A stretch of 39,774 nucleotides of DNA from an uncultured Lachnospiraceae bacterium (GCA_947565305.1 CANOFO010000017.1:1-39774), one strand, 5' to 3'. Positions 1 through 8,774 are shown, counted from the first letter of the stretch. The notes: generated from the sequence alone by a model not told the origin. Numbers and translations are program-made.

Positions 1-97
1 GGGGCGAATGACAGCTTTGCTGGCATGTCTGTGGCTTGGGGTTCTGAATAGTTACAATATGTTTAAAACTGCAGAAGAAATATTTTCCAGTTTTTGA
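1..97 (+). CDS. 3' end of an unknown, probably membrane, protein (partial)
   Basis: The second reading frame is open from the left edge to a TGA at 95-97 and encodes about 31 residues. The stretch begins with a hydrophobic segment (MTALLACLWLGVL) and ends in a short polar tail (EEIFSSF). That is compatible with the last membrane helix of a protein whose body lies outside the window. The stop lies 12 bases before the metF start and the metF Shine-Dalgarno follows it at once, so the two may share a transcript. The family cannot be recognised from so little, and chance openness over 31 codons is possible. Confidence 0.4.
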   Translation, partial: GRMTALLACLWLGVLNSYNMFKTAEEIFSSF

Positions 98-109
98 ATG
101 GAGGAAAAG

Positions 110-985
110 ATGAAAATATCAGAATTACTGAAACAAAAAGAAGTAACAATAAGCTGTGAGCTGTTCCCCCCCAAGAAGGGTTCCGGGCTGGCAAAGGCAC
201 ATGAGGTTGTGCAGGAAGTGGCAAAGATGAAGCCCGCATATATCAGCGTGACTTACGGGGCTACCGGCGGTATCAGTGAACATACGGTAGATATTGCCAA
301 TGAAGTGCAGAATGTCAACGGCGTGACCGCGCTGGCGCACCTGACCTGCGCGTCTTCCGGGCGAGATAAGATTCGGGAAGTGCTTGGGCAGTTAAAAGAA
401 AAGAACATCGAAAATATCCTTGCCTTGCGGGGGGATATTCCTGAAAATGCCGATTTTCCGCTGCCAAACCAGTACCATCACGCCAGTGAATTGATAGAAG
501 AGATTAAATCATTTGGGGATTTCTGCATTGGCGGTGCATGTTACCCGGAAGGGCATCCGGAAGCAGTGTCCATAGAGCAGGATATTGACAATCTCAAACG
601 GAAAGTAGATGCGGGCTGTGAATTTCTTACGACCCAGATGTTTTTTGACAATGACATCCTCTACAATTTTTTATACCGGGCATTGAAAAAGAATGTGGAA
701 GTCCCAGTGATTGCAGGAATAATGCCCATCACAAATGCAAGCCAGATGGAACGGATTGGTTCTCTGTCAGGAGGGAGTATCCTGCCCAGGCGTTTCCGGG
801 CGATGGTAGAGCGGTTCGCCGATAACCCGGCGGCATTGAAACAGGCGGGCATCGCCTATGCCACAGACCAGATTATAGATTTGATTGCTAACAATGTCAC
901 CCATGTACACATTTATACGATGAATAAGCCCGATGTGGCAGGGGCTATTTTCAGAAATCTTTCAGAAATCTATCATGCAGAGTAA
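110..985 (+). CDS. metF: Methylenetetrahydrofolate reductase (MetF)
   Basis: Cytoplasmic flavoprotein that reduces 5,10-methylene-THF to 5-methyl-THF, the methyl donor for methionine synthase. The 291-residue product has the family's usual length and TIM-barrel motifs: SCELFPPKKG near the N-terminus with the conserved Glu at residue 17, ALRGD at about 107-111, TTQMFFDND at about 180 for flavin/folate binding, and AGIMPI in the last third. An ATG at 98 is in frame, but a GGAGG at 100-104 sits 5 bases before the ATG at 110, so 110 is preferred. The next two genes are the reactivation domain and the catalytic part of methionine synthase, so this is a methyl-THF-to-methionine operon. No separate promoter or riboswitch is visible, because the upstream sequence reads as coding. 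Confidence 0.95.
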   Translation: MKISELLKQKEVTISCELFPPKKGSGLAKAHEVVQEVAKMKPAYISVTYGATGGISEHTVDIANEVQNVNGVTALAHLTCASSGRDKIREVLGQLKEKNIENILALRGDIPENADFPLPNQYHHASELIEEIKSFGDFCIGGACYPEGHPEAVSIEQDIDNLKRKVDAGCEFLTTQMFFDNDILYNFLYRALKKNVEVPVIAGIMPITNASQMERIGSLSGGSILPRRFRAMVERFADNPAALKQAGIAYATDQIIDLIANNVTHVHIYTMNKPDVAGAIFRNLSEIYHAE

Positions 986-1033
986 CATATGTTTACCAGG
1001 CAGATGAGTGCGCCAGGTGGAAAGACAGGTATA

Positions 1034-1711
1034 ATGAGAGCTGACAGGAAAGAAACCCTGCGGTATCTGGGATACCGTGGGCAGGAAATAGAAACACAGA
1101 TTATGCAATTGATTGAGGAGGCGGCAACAGAACTTGAACGCAGCAGTACGCCCAAAAGCATATATCGGGAATACGAATGTCAAGTAACGCCGGACAAGGT
1201 GAAATTAGGGAGTCTTGAGATTGAAAGCAAAAACCTTGCTGTGAACTTAAAGGGCTGTGAACGGGCTGTGCTTTTGGCAGCAACCATTGGGCGGGCGGCG
1301 GATTTCATGATTAAGAAGTATTCCATCTCCAATATGGCGAAAGCCGCAGTCGTGCAGGCGGCAGGAGCGGCCTGTATTGAAAGTTATGTGGATGAGGTGG
1401 AAGCGGTAATCCGCGAAGACGCCGGAAAGCGCGGTCTGTATTTACGTCCAAGATTCAGTCCGGGTTATGGTGATTTTGCTTTGGATTACCAGAAAGAGAT
1501 TTTTCAGATTCTGGAATGCAATAAGCGGATTGGCGTTACGCTTACAGAAGGAAATCTGATGATGCCCTCCAAATCGGTGACGGCGATTATCGGTCTCACC
1601 ACAAAAGAGCGGGAATCCTGTCAGATGGAGAAATGCAGCCTATGTGTTAAGACAGACTGTGAATTCCGCATTCACAACGCAGCGGCGGAAGGAGAAAAAG
1701 ATGAGTTTTAG
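1034..1711 (+). CDS. Stand-alone methionine synthase reactivation-domain protein
   Basis: About 225 residues resembling the C-terminal AdoMet-binding activation domain of MetH, which reductively remethylates inactive cob(II)alamin. Visible signatures are LRYLGYRGQ at the N-terminus, a central alanine-rich helix (AAGAACIESYVDE) and RPRFSPGYGDFALDYQ, the typical AdoMet-binding R-x-SPGYGD region. A Cys-containing tail (MEKCSLCVKTDC) also fits such proteins. The downstream MetH lacks this domain, so this gene probably supplies it in trans. The start is uncertain: in-frame ATGs occur at 989, 1004 and 1034 and none has a strong Shine-Dalgarno. I chose 1034 because homology-like sequence (RKETLRYLGY) begins there; 989 would follow the metF stop by 3 bases and would suggest coupling. 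The end overlaps metH by 11 bases. Confidence 0.88.
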   Translation: MRADRKETLRYLGYRGQEIETQIMQLIEEAATELERSSTPKSIYREYECQVTPDKVKLGSLEIESKNLAVNLKGCERAVLLAATIGRAADFMIKKYSISNMAKAAVVQAAGAACIESYVDEVEAVIREDAGKRGLYLRPRFSPGYGDFALDYQKEIFQILECNKRIGVTLTEGNLMMPSKSVTAIIGLTTKERESCQMEKCSLCVKTDCEFRIHNAAAEGEKDEF

Positions 1712-4085
1712 AGACGAGTTGGGAAAGAAACTGTTATTTTTTGATGGGGCAATGGGAACCATGCTCCAGGAGCGGGGTTTGCAGTCCGGGGAGCTGCCTG
1801 AAATCTGGAATGTGACCAAAGAGGATGTGATTTGTGATATCCACAGGCAGTATCTCAAGGCGGGCTGTGATATTGTAAAAGCCAATACCTTTGGCGTAAA
1901 TCCCTTTAAAATGAAAGGGACAGGGTATACTTGTGAGCAGTTGACCCCAAAAGGCATTGAGATTGCCAAACGTGCAATCAAGGAATCCGGGAGAAATGCA
2001 TATGCAGCCCTGGATATCGGTTCCCTAGGAAAATTGCTGGAGCCTCTGGGGGATCTTGCTTTCGAGGAAGCTTACGAAGCGTTTAAGCCTATGTGCATAG
2101 CTGGTGAGCAGGCGGGTGCGGATCTTTGCTTGATTGAGACGATGAACGATACTTATGAGATTAAGGCGGCAGTCCTGGCAGCGAAGGAAAATACAAACCT
2201 GCCGATTGTGGTGACTATGGTGTTTGACGAGGATGGCAAACTTCTGACAGGTGCGGACATGGAAGCGGCGGTCGCCATGCTGGAGGGGCTCAAAGTAGAC
2301 GCTCTGGGATTGAATTGTGGATTTGGACCCGACATAATGCGCAAGTTCCTGCCCAGGCTACGTAAAGTATGCTCTTTGCCGATTGTCTTAAACCCCAATG
2401 CCGGATTGCCGGTAGTGGTGGATGGCAAGACATCTTTCCATGTGGGGGCGGAAGAATTTTCAGGAATAATGAAAGAGATTGCCCTGGAAGGCGTTTCTGT
2501 CATGGGCGGCTGCTGCGGCACGACACCGGCGCATATCCAGGCATTGGTCAAGGAGTGCCATGAAATTCCAGCGATGGCGCTGACAGACAAACAGCGCTCC
2601 GTAGTCTCCTCCTATACTCATGCCGTGGTATTGGACGAACGCCCGAAGATTATCGGCGAGCGCATTAACCCTACCGGGAAATCCCGGTTTAAGCAGGCGC
2701 TTCGGGAGAATGATTTGGAATATATTTATAAGGAAGCGTTGGCTCAGCAGGATAAGGGGGCGCATATCCTGGACGTAAATGTGGGGCTTCCAGAGATTGA
2801 CGAAGTACAGATGATGCGCGATGTCGTGACCGGGCTGCAGGGGATTACAGATTTGCCGCTGCAGATTGACACTTCAGACCCGGTGGCAATGGAGACAGCG
2901 ATGCGCCTGTACAATGGTAAGCCCTTGCTGAATTCCGTCAACGGCAAACAGGAATCCATGGATGCCGTATTTCCTTTGGCAGCGAAATACGGCGGCATGA
3001 TTGTATGCCTGACTCTGGACGAAAATGGGATACCGGACACGGCAGCAGGGCGGATTGAAATCGCAGAGAAAATAATTGCCGAGGCTGCAAAATATGGGAT
3101 TGGCAAGAAAGACCTGCTCATAGATACCTTGACCATGACAATCAGTACCGGACAGGAAAATGCCAGCATTACCCTGGAGGCGCTTCATTATGTGCGCCAT
3201 GTGCTGGGTGTGCATACGACTTTGGGCGTGTCTAATATTTCTTTTGGATTGCCGCAGCGCGAACGTGTCAACACCGCATTTTTCACAGTCGCGCTGTCTC
3301 AAGGGCTCAGTGCCGGGATTATTAATCCCAACAGTGAAGCGATGATGGCAGCATATCATTCTTACTGTGCATTAAATGGAAGTGACAGCCAGTGTGCGGA
3401 TTACATTGCGCGTTATTCCGGGCAGGAAGGACAGCCGAAAACTGTGTCGGCAAAGACGACAGAAATCAGCCTCTTCGATGCCGTAGTGCGGGGGCTTGCA
3501 GAGAGCGCCTATCAAGCGGCGAAAAAAGAACTTGAGACCCAAAAACCTCTCGAGGTGATTGATGGAACTTTGATTCCTGCACTGGACAAGGTAGGTCAGG
3601 GGTTTGAAAAAAAGACGGTCTTTCTGCCGCAGCTTCTGATGAGCGCAGATGCGGCAAAAGCTGGTTTTGCTGCCATCAAAGAGCATCTGCAGTCACAGGG
3701 GACTGCTTCATCCTCTAAGGGAACGATTGTAATTGCCACGGTCAAAGGGGATATCCATGACATTGGTAAAAATATTGTCAAAGTCTTATTAGAAAATTAC
3801 GGATTTGATGTGATAGATTTAGGGAAAGATGTCCCGCCGGAGAAGGTGGTGGAAACTGCCCGCGAACACCAGGTGAAGCTGGTGGGCTTAAGCGCCCTGA
3901 TGACGACAACCGTGGCAAATATGGAAGAGACCATTAAATTGCTGAAACAGGAACTGCCAATGTGCAAGGTGATGGTAGGCGGTGCGGTGCTGACCCAGAC
4001 ATATGCGGATATGATTGGCGCAGATTTCTATTCCAAGGATGCCATGGGTTCTGTGCGCTATGCCAATGAACTGTTTCAGGGATAA
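1701..4085 (+). CDS. metH: Cobalamin-dependent methionine synthase MetH, short form
   Basis: Transfers a methyl group from 5-methyl-THF through cobalamin to homocysteine. The 794 residues contain, in order, a homocysteine-binding barrel (about 1-300; FFDGAMGTMLQ, zinc ligands Cys206 in GLNCGFG and Cys271-Cys272 in GGCCGTTP), a pterin-binding barrel (about 310-580; IIGERINPTGK, LQIDTSDP, GVSNISFGLP), a helical B12 cap (about 600-665) and a Rossmann B12 domain (about 675-794) with the cobalt ligand His686 in GDIHDIGKN. Full-length MetH is about 1150-1230 residues; the missing C-terminal activation domain is encoded just upstream. An AAGGAG at 1689-1694 places the start at 1701, overlapping the preceding gene by 11 bases; the reading frame continues upstream to 1644 without an equally good ribosome site. 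Confidence 0.95.
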   Translation: MSFRDELGKKLLFFDGAMGTMLQERGLQSGELPEIWNVTKEDVICDIHRQYLKAGCDIVKANTFGVNPFKMKGTGYTCEQLTPKGIEIAKRAIKESGRNAYAALDIGSLGKLLEPLGDLAFEEAYEAFKPMCIAGEQAGADLCLIETMNDTYEIKAAVLAAKENTNLPIVVTMVFDEDGKLLTGADMEAAVAMLEGLKVDALGLNCGFGPDIMRKFLPRLRKVCSLPIVLNPNAGLPVVVDGKTSFHVGAEEFSGIMKEIALEGVSVMGGCCGTTPAHIQALVKECHEIPAMALTDKQRSVVSSYTHAVVLDERPKIIGERINPTGKSRFKQALRENDLEYIYKEALAQQDKGAHILDVNVGLPEIDEVQMMRDVVTGLQGITDLPLQIDTSDPVAMETAMRLYNGKPLLNSVNGKQESMDAVFPLAAKYGGMIVCLTLDENGIPDTAAGRIEIAEKIIAEAAKYGIGKKDLLIDTLTMTISTGQENASITLEALHYVRHVLGVHTTLGVSNISFGLPQRERVNTAFFTVALSQGLSAGIINPNSEAMMAAYHSYCALNGSDSQCADYIARYSGQEGQPKTVSAKTTEISLFDAVVRGLAESAYQAAKKELETQKPLEVIDGTLIPALDKVGQGFEKKTVFLPQLLMSADAAKAGFAAIKEHLQSQGTASSSKGTIVIATVKGDIHDIGKNIVKVLLENYGFDVIDLGKDVPPEKVVETAREHQVKLVGLSALMTTTVANMEETIKLLKQELPMCKVMVGGAVLTQTYADMIGADFYSKDAMGSVRYANELFQG

Positions 4086-4110
4086 TGGCAGGCAGCTTGT
4101 CCGTGGATAG

Positions 4111-4134
4111 CAGCAGGCAGTCCGCTGCTTGCTG
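4111..4134 (+). terminator. Stem-loop after metH, possible terminator
   Basis: A 10-bp stem (4111-4120 with 4125-4134, one G-U pair) closes a TCCG tetraloop 26 bases after the metH stop. No T-run follows immediately; the nearest is TTTTT about 24 bases later. It could be a weak or Rho-type terminator, or an mRNA-end stabiliser. Confidence 0.35.
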
Positions 4135-4220
4135 GACTTAGAACTCTCCAGGCCTTTTTGAATATATTATAGTAGCTGTTTAGAACTTCATGACGAGAAG
4201 TTTCTGGCAGCGGTATCTAT

Positions 4221-5192
4221 ATGATTTCAGAGAGGAGATGGAGAGTTTTGCATATTAATTGGGTTGTTTTAGGAGTGATTTTAGCAGTAATTCTGCTGGT
4301 AGCCCTTTTTTGCTGTCTCAGGGTGCAGCATCATAGACGTGCAAAATGCCGTGTCAGGCGGCGCAGCGATGAAGAGAAACTCTGCGATATCAACCAGGTA
4401 TTAGAGCCGTTTGGTTTTGCCTATGATTTGCGCAGGGATATCGTCTATTCGTTGAAAAATGCCTGGCAGAGGCAGTTCGGCTATGGCAAATTATATGATG
4501 AGATGGCTCCGGTTATGAATATGATAATACACAGTGAGCCTATTTATTTTGAATACGGTGGCAGAAGATGGATGATTGAACTTTGGAAAGGGCAGTATGG
4601 CATCACCACCGGCGCGGAGGTAGGGGTTTACGTGGAGAAAGAGCGGGAAGAAGAGAAAGACCCGGAGGATGTGTTTTACCAGTGTGTCTCCGAGGAGGAT
4701 GAACTTCCCATCTCTATGGTTTTGTACAAGAATGGCAAGCGGATGTTCCATCGTGACCGGAAGCATTGGTGGCTAACCGGCTTTTCGCTGGGAGAATTTT
4801 CCTGGCCTGGGGAGCTGATGTTGGAAGTATCCATTACATTTCCTGATTTTGCCATGATGGAAGCGTTCTTAGAAGGCTGTTATTATGCTGGTTACCAGCC
4901 AGAAGATTTCCGTGTGTGGTACAAGCGGGTAAGTTTTCGGCTGTATCAGCCGAAGACGAAACAGCCATCGAAATACGGCAGGATTTTTGGCAGGCTGATT
5001 CAGTGGCAGAACAGCCATAATTGCAAAATATATCAGCGTGTTACGAAAGATTTTACAAGAACCGTTGACAAATTGGACTATCTCATGCAGGCATACCCCA
5101 GGATTTTCGGCATAATTATGAAAACGGGAAGAATTGCCTGGGGGAAAAAGAGACATGAACCTTACCGAAAAAAGATTAAACAAGGCGTATGA
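4221..5192 (+). CDS. Membrane-anchored protein of unknown function
   Basis: I do not recognise this family. The 323-residue product has one strongly hydrophobic segment at about 14-32 (VVLGVILAVILLVALFCC) followed by a basic patch (HHRRAKCRVRRR), the pattern of a single-pass anchor with the rest in the cytoplasm. The body is rich in aromatic residues and has no catalytic motif I can name; HRDRKHWWLTGFSLGEFSWPGEL near the middle is distinctive. The ATG at 4221 has no clear Shine-Dalgarno, and a TTG at 4248 (residue 10), preceded by GGAG, would start just before the hydrophobic segment, so the N-terminus is uncertain. The end overlaps the metallophosphoesterase by 38 bases, so the two are probably translated from one message. 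Confidence 0.8.
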   Translation: MISERRWRVLHINWVVLGVILAVILLVALFCCLRVQHHRRAKCRVRRRSDEEKLCDINQVLEPFGFAYDLRRDIVYSLKNAWQRQFGYGKLYDEMAPVMNMIIHSEPIYFEYGGRRWMIELWKGQYGITTGAEVGVYVEKEREEEKDPEDVFYQCVSEEDELPISMVLYKNGKRMFHRDRKHWWLTGFSLGEFSWPGELMLEVSITFPDFAMMEAFLEGCYYAGYQPEDFRVWYKRVSFRLYQPKTKQPSKYGRIFGRLIQWQNSHNCKIYQRVTKDFTRTVDKLDYLMQAYPRIFGIIMKTGRIAWGKKRHEPYRKKIKQGV

Positions 5193-6048
5193 GAACGCCC
5201 TCTGCGTCCCGATAAACCGGGGAAGCCGGATTGTGCTGATGAGCGATTGCCACCGAGGCATCGGCAATTGGGGCGATAATTTTCAGCCGAACCAGAACTT
5301 GTTCTTTGCAGCCCTGCAGTATTATAACCGCAGGAATTTCACGTATATCGAACTGGGGGATGGAGATGAATTATGGGAAAACCGAAGTCTGCAGGAAATT
5401 GTGCGTACACACGATAACCAGTTTTGGATAATGAGTGAATTTTACAGAAGGGGGCGTCTGTATATGCTCTATGGAAACCATGACCGCAAGAAAGCCTGTG
5501 AGAAATATTTCCAGTCGCACTGCCAAAAGTATTATTGCCAGACGGAAAAACAGATGAAGCAGCTGTTCCCAGACATGAAAGTACATGAAGCAATCCGATT
5601 GCAGGAATCCTGCAGCGGGGTAGAACTTTTCCTGGTGCATGGGCATCAGGGAGACTTATGGAATGATATCCTGTGGAAAGTCACGCGTCTCCTTGTGCGT
5701 TATCTCTGGCGTCCGCTGGAACTGGCGGGCTGCAATGACCCTACCAGCGCGGCGAAAAACTATCAGAAGAAAGAAAAAACAGAACGGAAGCTGTCAGCGT
5801 GGGCAGATGACCACCGAAAGATTTTGGTTGCCGGGCATACACACCGTCCTTCTTTCCCGCGACCAGGAGAGGGACATTACTTCAATGATGGAAGCTGTGT
5901 GCATCCCCGCTGCATCACTGCATTGGAGGTGGAGTGCGGAGAAATCTCCCTGGTGAAATGGAGCGTGAATGTGCGGGATGACAACATGCTTTATATTGGG
6001 CGGGAAATGCTGGAAGGACCAAGGAGACTGGAGGATTATGTGCGATAG
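5155..6048 (+). CDS. Calcineurin-like metallophosphoesterase
   Basis: A 297-residue two-metal phosphoesterase. The five family blocks are present in order: MSDCHRG (with Cys-His in place of the commoner Asp-x-His), LGDGDELWE, YGNHDR, LVHGHQGD and VAGHTHRP followed by YFNDGSC. The arrangement resembles the LpxH/UDP-diacylglucosamine pyrophosphatase-type subgroup, but a Gram-positive host makes a lipid A role unlikely, so the substrate is unknown. No signal peptide or membrane segment is seen. An ATG at 5155 preceded by a G-rich stretch (GGGGGA, 5140-5145) is favoured over an in-frame upstream start at 5134. The start lies inside the 3' end of the membrane-anchored gene, suggesting translational coupling and a shared role. 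Confidence 0.85.
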   Translation: MNLTEKRLNKAYENALCVPINRGSRIVLMSDCHRGIGNWGDNFQPNQNLFFAALQYYNRRNFTYIELGDGDELWENRSLQEIVRTHDNQFWIMSEFYRRGRLYMLYGNHDRKKACEKYFQSHCQKYYCQTEKQMKQLFPDMKVHEAIRLQESCSGVELFLVHGHQGDLWNDILWKVTRLLVRYLWRPLELAGCNDPTSAAKNYQKKEKTERKLSAWADDHRKILVAGHTHRPSFPRPGEGHYFNDGSCVHPRCITALEVECGEISLVKWSVNVRDDNMLYIGREMLEGPRRLEDYVR

Positions 6049-6099
6049 CGCTTATTCTTCCTGCAAGATATTTGATTTCATAAAGAATGTAGACAAAAC

Positions 6100-6132
6100 G
6101 GCTCTGGGATGTGCATCCCAGAGCCATTTTTC
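6100..6132. terminator. Bidirectional rho-independent terminator
   Basis: A perfect 11-bp G/C-rich stem (6100-6110 with 6115-6125, GTGC loop) is followed on the plus strand by ATTTTTCTT and flanked on the other side by AAAAC, which becomes GTTTT on the minus strand. It lies between the convergent ends of the metallophosphoesterase and the Ig-like repeat protein and can serve both. Confidence 0.9.
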
Positions 6133-6141
6133 TTGAACCAT

Positions 6142-8631
6142 TTATTTTATGGTAATCTTGATGGTTGCTTTTTTCTTGCCTGCTTTGGCAGTGATTTTAA
6201 CTTTACCTTTCTTTTTCGCCGTCACAACGCCTTTTTTGGAGACGGTGGCAATCTTTTTATTGCTTGAGGACCATGTTACCTTGTCAGTGCTCTTCTTGGG
6301 GGTAACGGTTGCTTTTAACTTGATGGTATTTTTCTTGCCTTTCTTAAATGTAATTGTTTTCTTGCCGGTAATCTTCACCTTGGTTGCCGGGGAAGTTACT
6401 TTAACTGTAACAACCTGGCTTAAGCCGTTTGATGATTTTACGGTGATTTTTGCCGTACCGGTTTTCAGAGCTGTTACCACGCCCTTCTGGTCTACCCTGA
6501 CAATTGCAGGTTTGTTAGACGTATAGGAAATGGTATCCGTGCTGCCAGCGGGAGTCAGGGTAGCCTTAATCTGAGCCGTCTTTGTTTTCTTGCTGTTGAT
6601 GTTTAAGGTGATGGTCTTCTTGTCTACATTCAAAGCGGTTGCGTGCGTTGCGGGCCTCTCTGCTGCTGCTACCTTTACCTTGAAGGTGGCTGTCTGACCG
6701 CCGTCTGCGGCAGTTGCGGTGATAGTAGCCTCTCCAGCTGATTTCGCTGTGACTGCGCCGGTGTCCTTGTTAACTTCTGCAATTGACGCAGCAGAAGAAG
6801 TATAGGTTACAGTTTTGTCAAGCAGTGTTTGATCGACATTTTCCACATAGGTAAAAGTAAGTTCGTTTGTCTTAGATTCGCCGACCTTCATGGCAATTTC
6901 TGCAGTTTTGTAGGAAATGCCGTATCCAGGGGTGATGGTCAATGTCGCTTCTCCAATTACACTGTCTTTTGAACGTGAGACAGCCTGGATAGTGACTGTG
7001 CCAGATTTTTTGGCTGTAATCTTGCCGCTGTTTGAACTGATAGTGGCAATGTCTGTGCTCTCTTTAAACTTGTAAGATACAGATTGGGAAGCCTCTTCCG
7101 GCAGGGTTTTTGCTTTTACAGTGAGTGTGGTTCCGGCGGACATGGTGAAACTTTCCGCTTTCGCGCCAGCTTCATCAACAAACTCTACGGATGTCGGCAG
7201 TGTTGTAACGGAAAGTGAGAGAGTAGCGGTCCTTCCTGTAGCCCTGCGGATTGTGATGGTTTCGTTGCCCTTCGCTTTTGCGGTCAGTGTGATGTCTTGA
7301 GTATAAGTACCCTTTGTGCCTTCAGAGGGAGCAGCCACTTTTGTGACATCGCCGAACGTAATATCTGCGCATTCAGAAGAAATTGACCGAACAATTGCTG
7401 TGTTTGCCTCTGTCAGATCTGCAGCATCGAAGGTTGCGGTAACGGTTGCCTTATCTTCGCCCTCATCGCCGTTTATTTTGAGGGCTACGGAAGATTTGTT
7501 GAGTTCGAGACTTGTTTCCTCGAAAACTTTTACAGTGTAAGCAGCAGATTTTGTGGTGTTGCCAATGAGGGAAGGTGTCGTTGCGGTAACGGTTGCTTCT
7601 CCCTGGGCAATACCGGTAATTTCCCCGGTCTTCGGGTTCACCTTCACAATGCTCTCATCGGACGAGAAGTATTCAATACGTTCCGTTGTTCCTTCAGGAG
7701 CTGCTGCAGCAGATAATGTAATTGCCTGTCCTACCTCAACGGAAATATTGGTGTTTTCTTCGGTAGCAGCAACGCTTTCGGCAGTTACTGGATTTTCCAC
7801 AGGCATAATCTCGATGCCGTTCAGGCGGGCAGTGACGATTTGGCCGTTAGCTACATCGGTATTATTGGCATTGAAAGCTGTATTTTGATCAGTTCCATAG
7901 AATACCGTATTTGCTTCAGTATAGCTGTCATCGTAACTGCCATCGTCATTGGTTACAATCGTATCGTCGAATATCTTAAGCCTGAGTGTCCCATAACCAG
8001 AGCCAGATGTTTCTTCTGCCACATTTACATTGTAAACACAGGCATAATTATTGAATGTATATTGTGAACCGCCAGGGCTGGTCTGGTCATATACTGCAGA
8101 ATAATTGTCGTCATAAAAGGAAACTTTGGAAGTGTTGCCAAAATTACTTGTCCGGTTGCCTGTATAGACGTAGACAGAATACTGTCCTGCGGGAAGGTCG
8201 GCAGAAAAAGTGAATTCTTTCCCATCAGGGCTGAATACCCAGTCGCGGAAGTATTCGCCGCCGGTAGTTGTGCAGCCTGCCGGGAGTATGCGGTCAAAGC
8301 CAATTTTCTGTCCGTTAGATGTGCCGCCGTATAATGTGCCGACATCCGTTGCGCCGCCATATACCAGGGTTCCATAACCGGCAACTACTGCTTCGTTGCA
8401 TTCAATCTGGTAGTCGTCAGTGAATTTGTGGTTTGACGCCAAATCGCTGTCTGTGCTGCCGCTGGCATTCAGACCGGTGCCAAAATCAATGTACAGTTCT
8501 GATTTCCAGCCTGCGGGTGCAGTGCCAGCAGCGGCTGCGTCTGCTGCCGGTACGCCGGAAAGGCAGGATACCGCCAGTGCCGCGCTCAAAATCAAAGAGC
8601 CGGCTTTTTGCCATAGTTGTTTGTTCTTCAT
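6142..8631 (-). CDS. Large secreted bacterial Ig-like (Big_2) repeat protein
   Basis: An 829-residue exported protein. The N-terminus is a signal peptide (MKNKQLWQKAGSLILSAALA) with probable cleavage in the alanine-rich stretch at about 28-35. Cys23 (LAVSC) makes a poor lipobox, so a lipoprotein is possible but not favoured. Residues about 45-275 form a domain beginning LYIDFGTG, like the beta-sandwich, carbohydrate-binding-type modules found at the N-termini of some esterases and lyases. From about 280 to the end are roughly six Ig-like units with the recurring pattern SSD-S-I-x-V-x-x-x-TGxITxxxxGxATVTA. The last 80 residues are extremely lysine-rich. No LPXTG or S-layer domain is present. 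A GGAGG lies 7 bases before the start. Likely a surface adhesin or polysaccharide-binding protein; the ligand is unknown. Confidence 0.85.
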   Translation of the reverse strand: MKNKQLWQKAGSLILSAALAVSCLSGVPAADAAAAGTAPAGWKSELYIDFGTGLNASGSTDSDLASNHKFTDDYQIECNEAVVAGYGTLVYGGATDVGTLYGGTSNGQKIGFDRILPAGCTTTGGEYFRDWVFSPDGKEFTFSADLPAGQYSVYVYTGNRTSNFGNTSKVSFYDDNYSAVYDQTSPGGSQYTFNNYACVYNVNVAEETSGSGYGTLRLKIFDDTIVTNDDGSYDDSYTEANTVFYGTDQNTAFNANNTDVANGQIVTARLNGIEIMPVENPVTAESVAATEENTNISVEVGQAITLSAAAAPEGTTERIEYFSSDESIVKVNPKTGEITGIAQGEATVTATTPSLIGNTTKSAAYTVKVFEETSLELNKSSVALKINGDEGEDKATVTATFDAADLTEANTAIVRSISSECADITFGDVTKVAAPSEGTKGTYTQDITLTAKAKGNETITIRRATGRTATLSLSVTTLPTSVEFVDEAGAKAESFTMSAGTTLTVKAKTLPEEASQSVSYKFKESTDIATISSNSGKITAKKSGTVTIQAVSRSKDSVIGEATLTITPGYGISYKTAEIAMKVGESKTNELTFTYVENVDQTLLDKTVTYTSSAASIAEVNKDTGAVTAKSAGEATITATAADGGQTATFKVKVAAAERPATHATALNVDKKTITLNINSKKTKTAQIKATLTPAGSTDTISYTSNKPAIVRVDQKGVVTALKTGTAKITVKSSNGLSQVVTVKVTSPATKVKITGKKTITFKKGKKNTIKLKATVTPKKSTDKVTWSSSNKKIATVSKKGVVTAKKKGKVKITAKAGKKKATIKITIK

Positions 8632-8681
8632 TTAAATGCCTCCATTTCTGCCATGCGTTTCTTTGGCTGGCAAGATAATCC

Positions 8682-8697
8682 ATGCGCATTTGCGCAT
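8682..8697. promoter_or_regulatory. 16-bp perfect palindrome in the leader of the Ig-like protein gene
   Basis: ATGCGCA-TT-TGCGCAT reads the same on both strands. It sits 50 bases upstream of the Ig-like protein start. A possible minus-strand -10 (TATAAT, plus-strand 8713-8718) lies just before it, though without a good -35. It could be an operator or a 5'-end hairpin of the transcript. Confidence 0.45.
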
Positions 8698-8745
8698 ATA
8701 GTGTCATATAAAATTATATCATATAGCAAGGAAGAAAAAAAGTCC

Positions 8746-8774
8746 TTGACGAATGGGCGAAAACGTGGTAAAGT
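8746..8774 (+). promoter_or_regulatory. Sigma-A-type promoter of infC-rpmI-rplT
   Basis: TTGACG at 8746-8751 and TAAAGT at 8769-8774 are separated by exactly 17 bases. The predicted transcript begins near 8781, at the front of the L20 leader. Confidence 0.75.

Noticed and set aside
1-109. SAM or cobalamin riboswitch before the methionine operon
   Set aside because: The upstream sequence reads as the end of a coding region and has no riboswitch core; any such element would lie outside the window.
8561-8575. Lipobox in the Ig-like repeat protein
   Set aside because: Cys23 is preceded by Ala-Val-Ser, with Ala at the position normally held by Leu, and a better signal peptidase I site follows.
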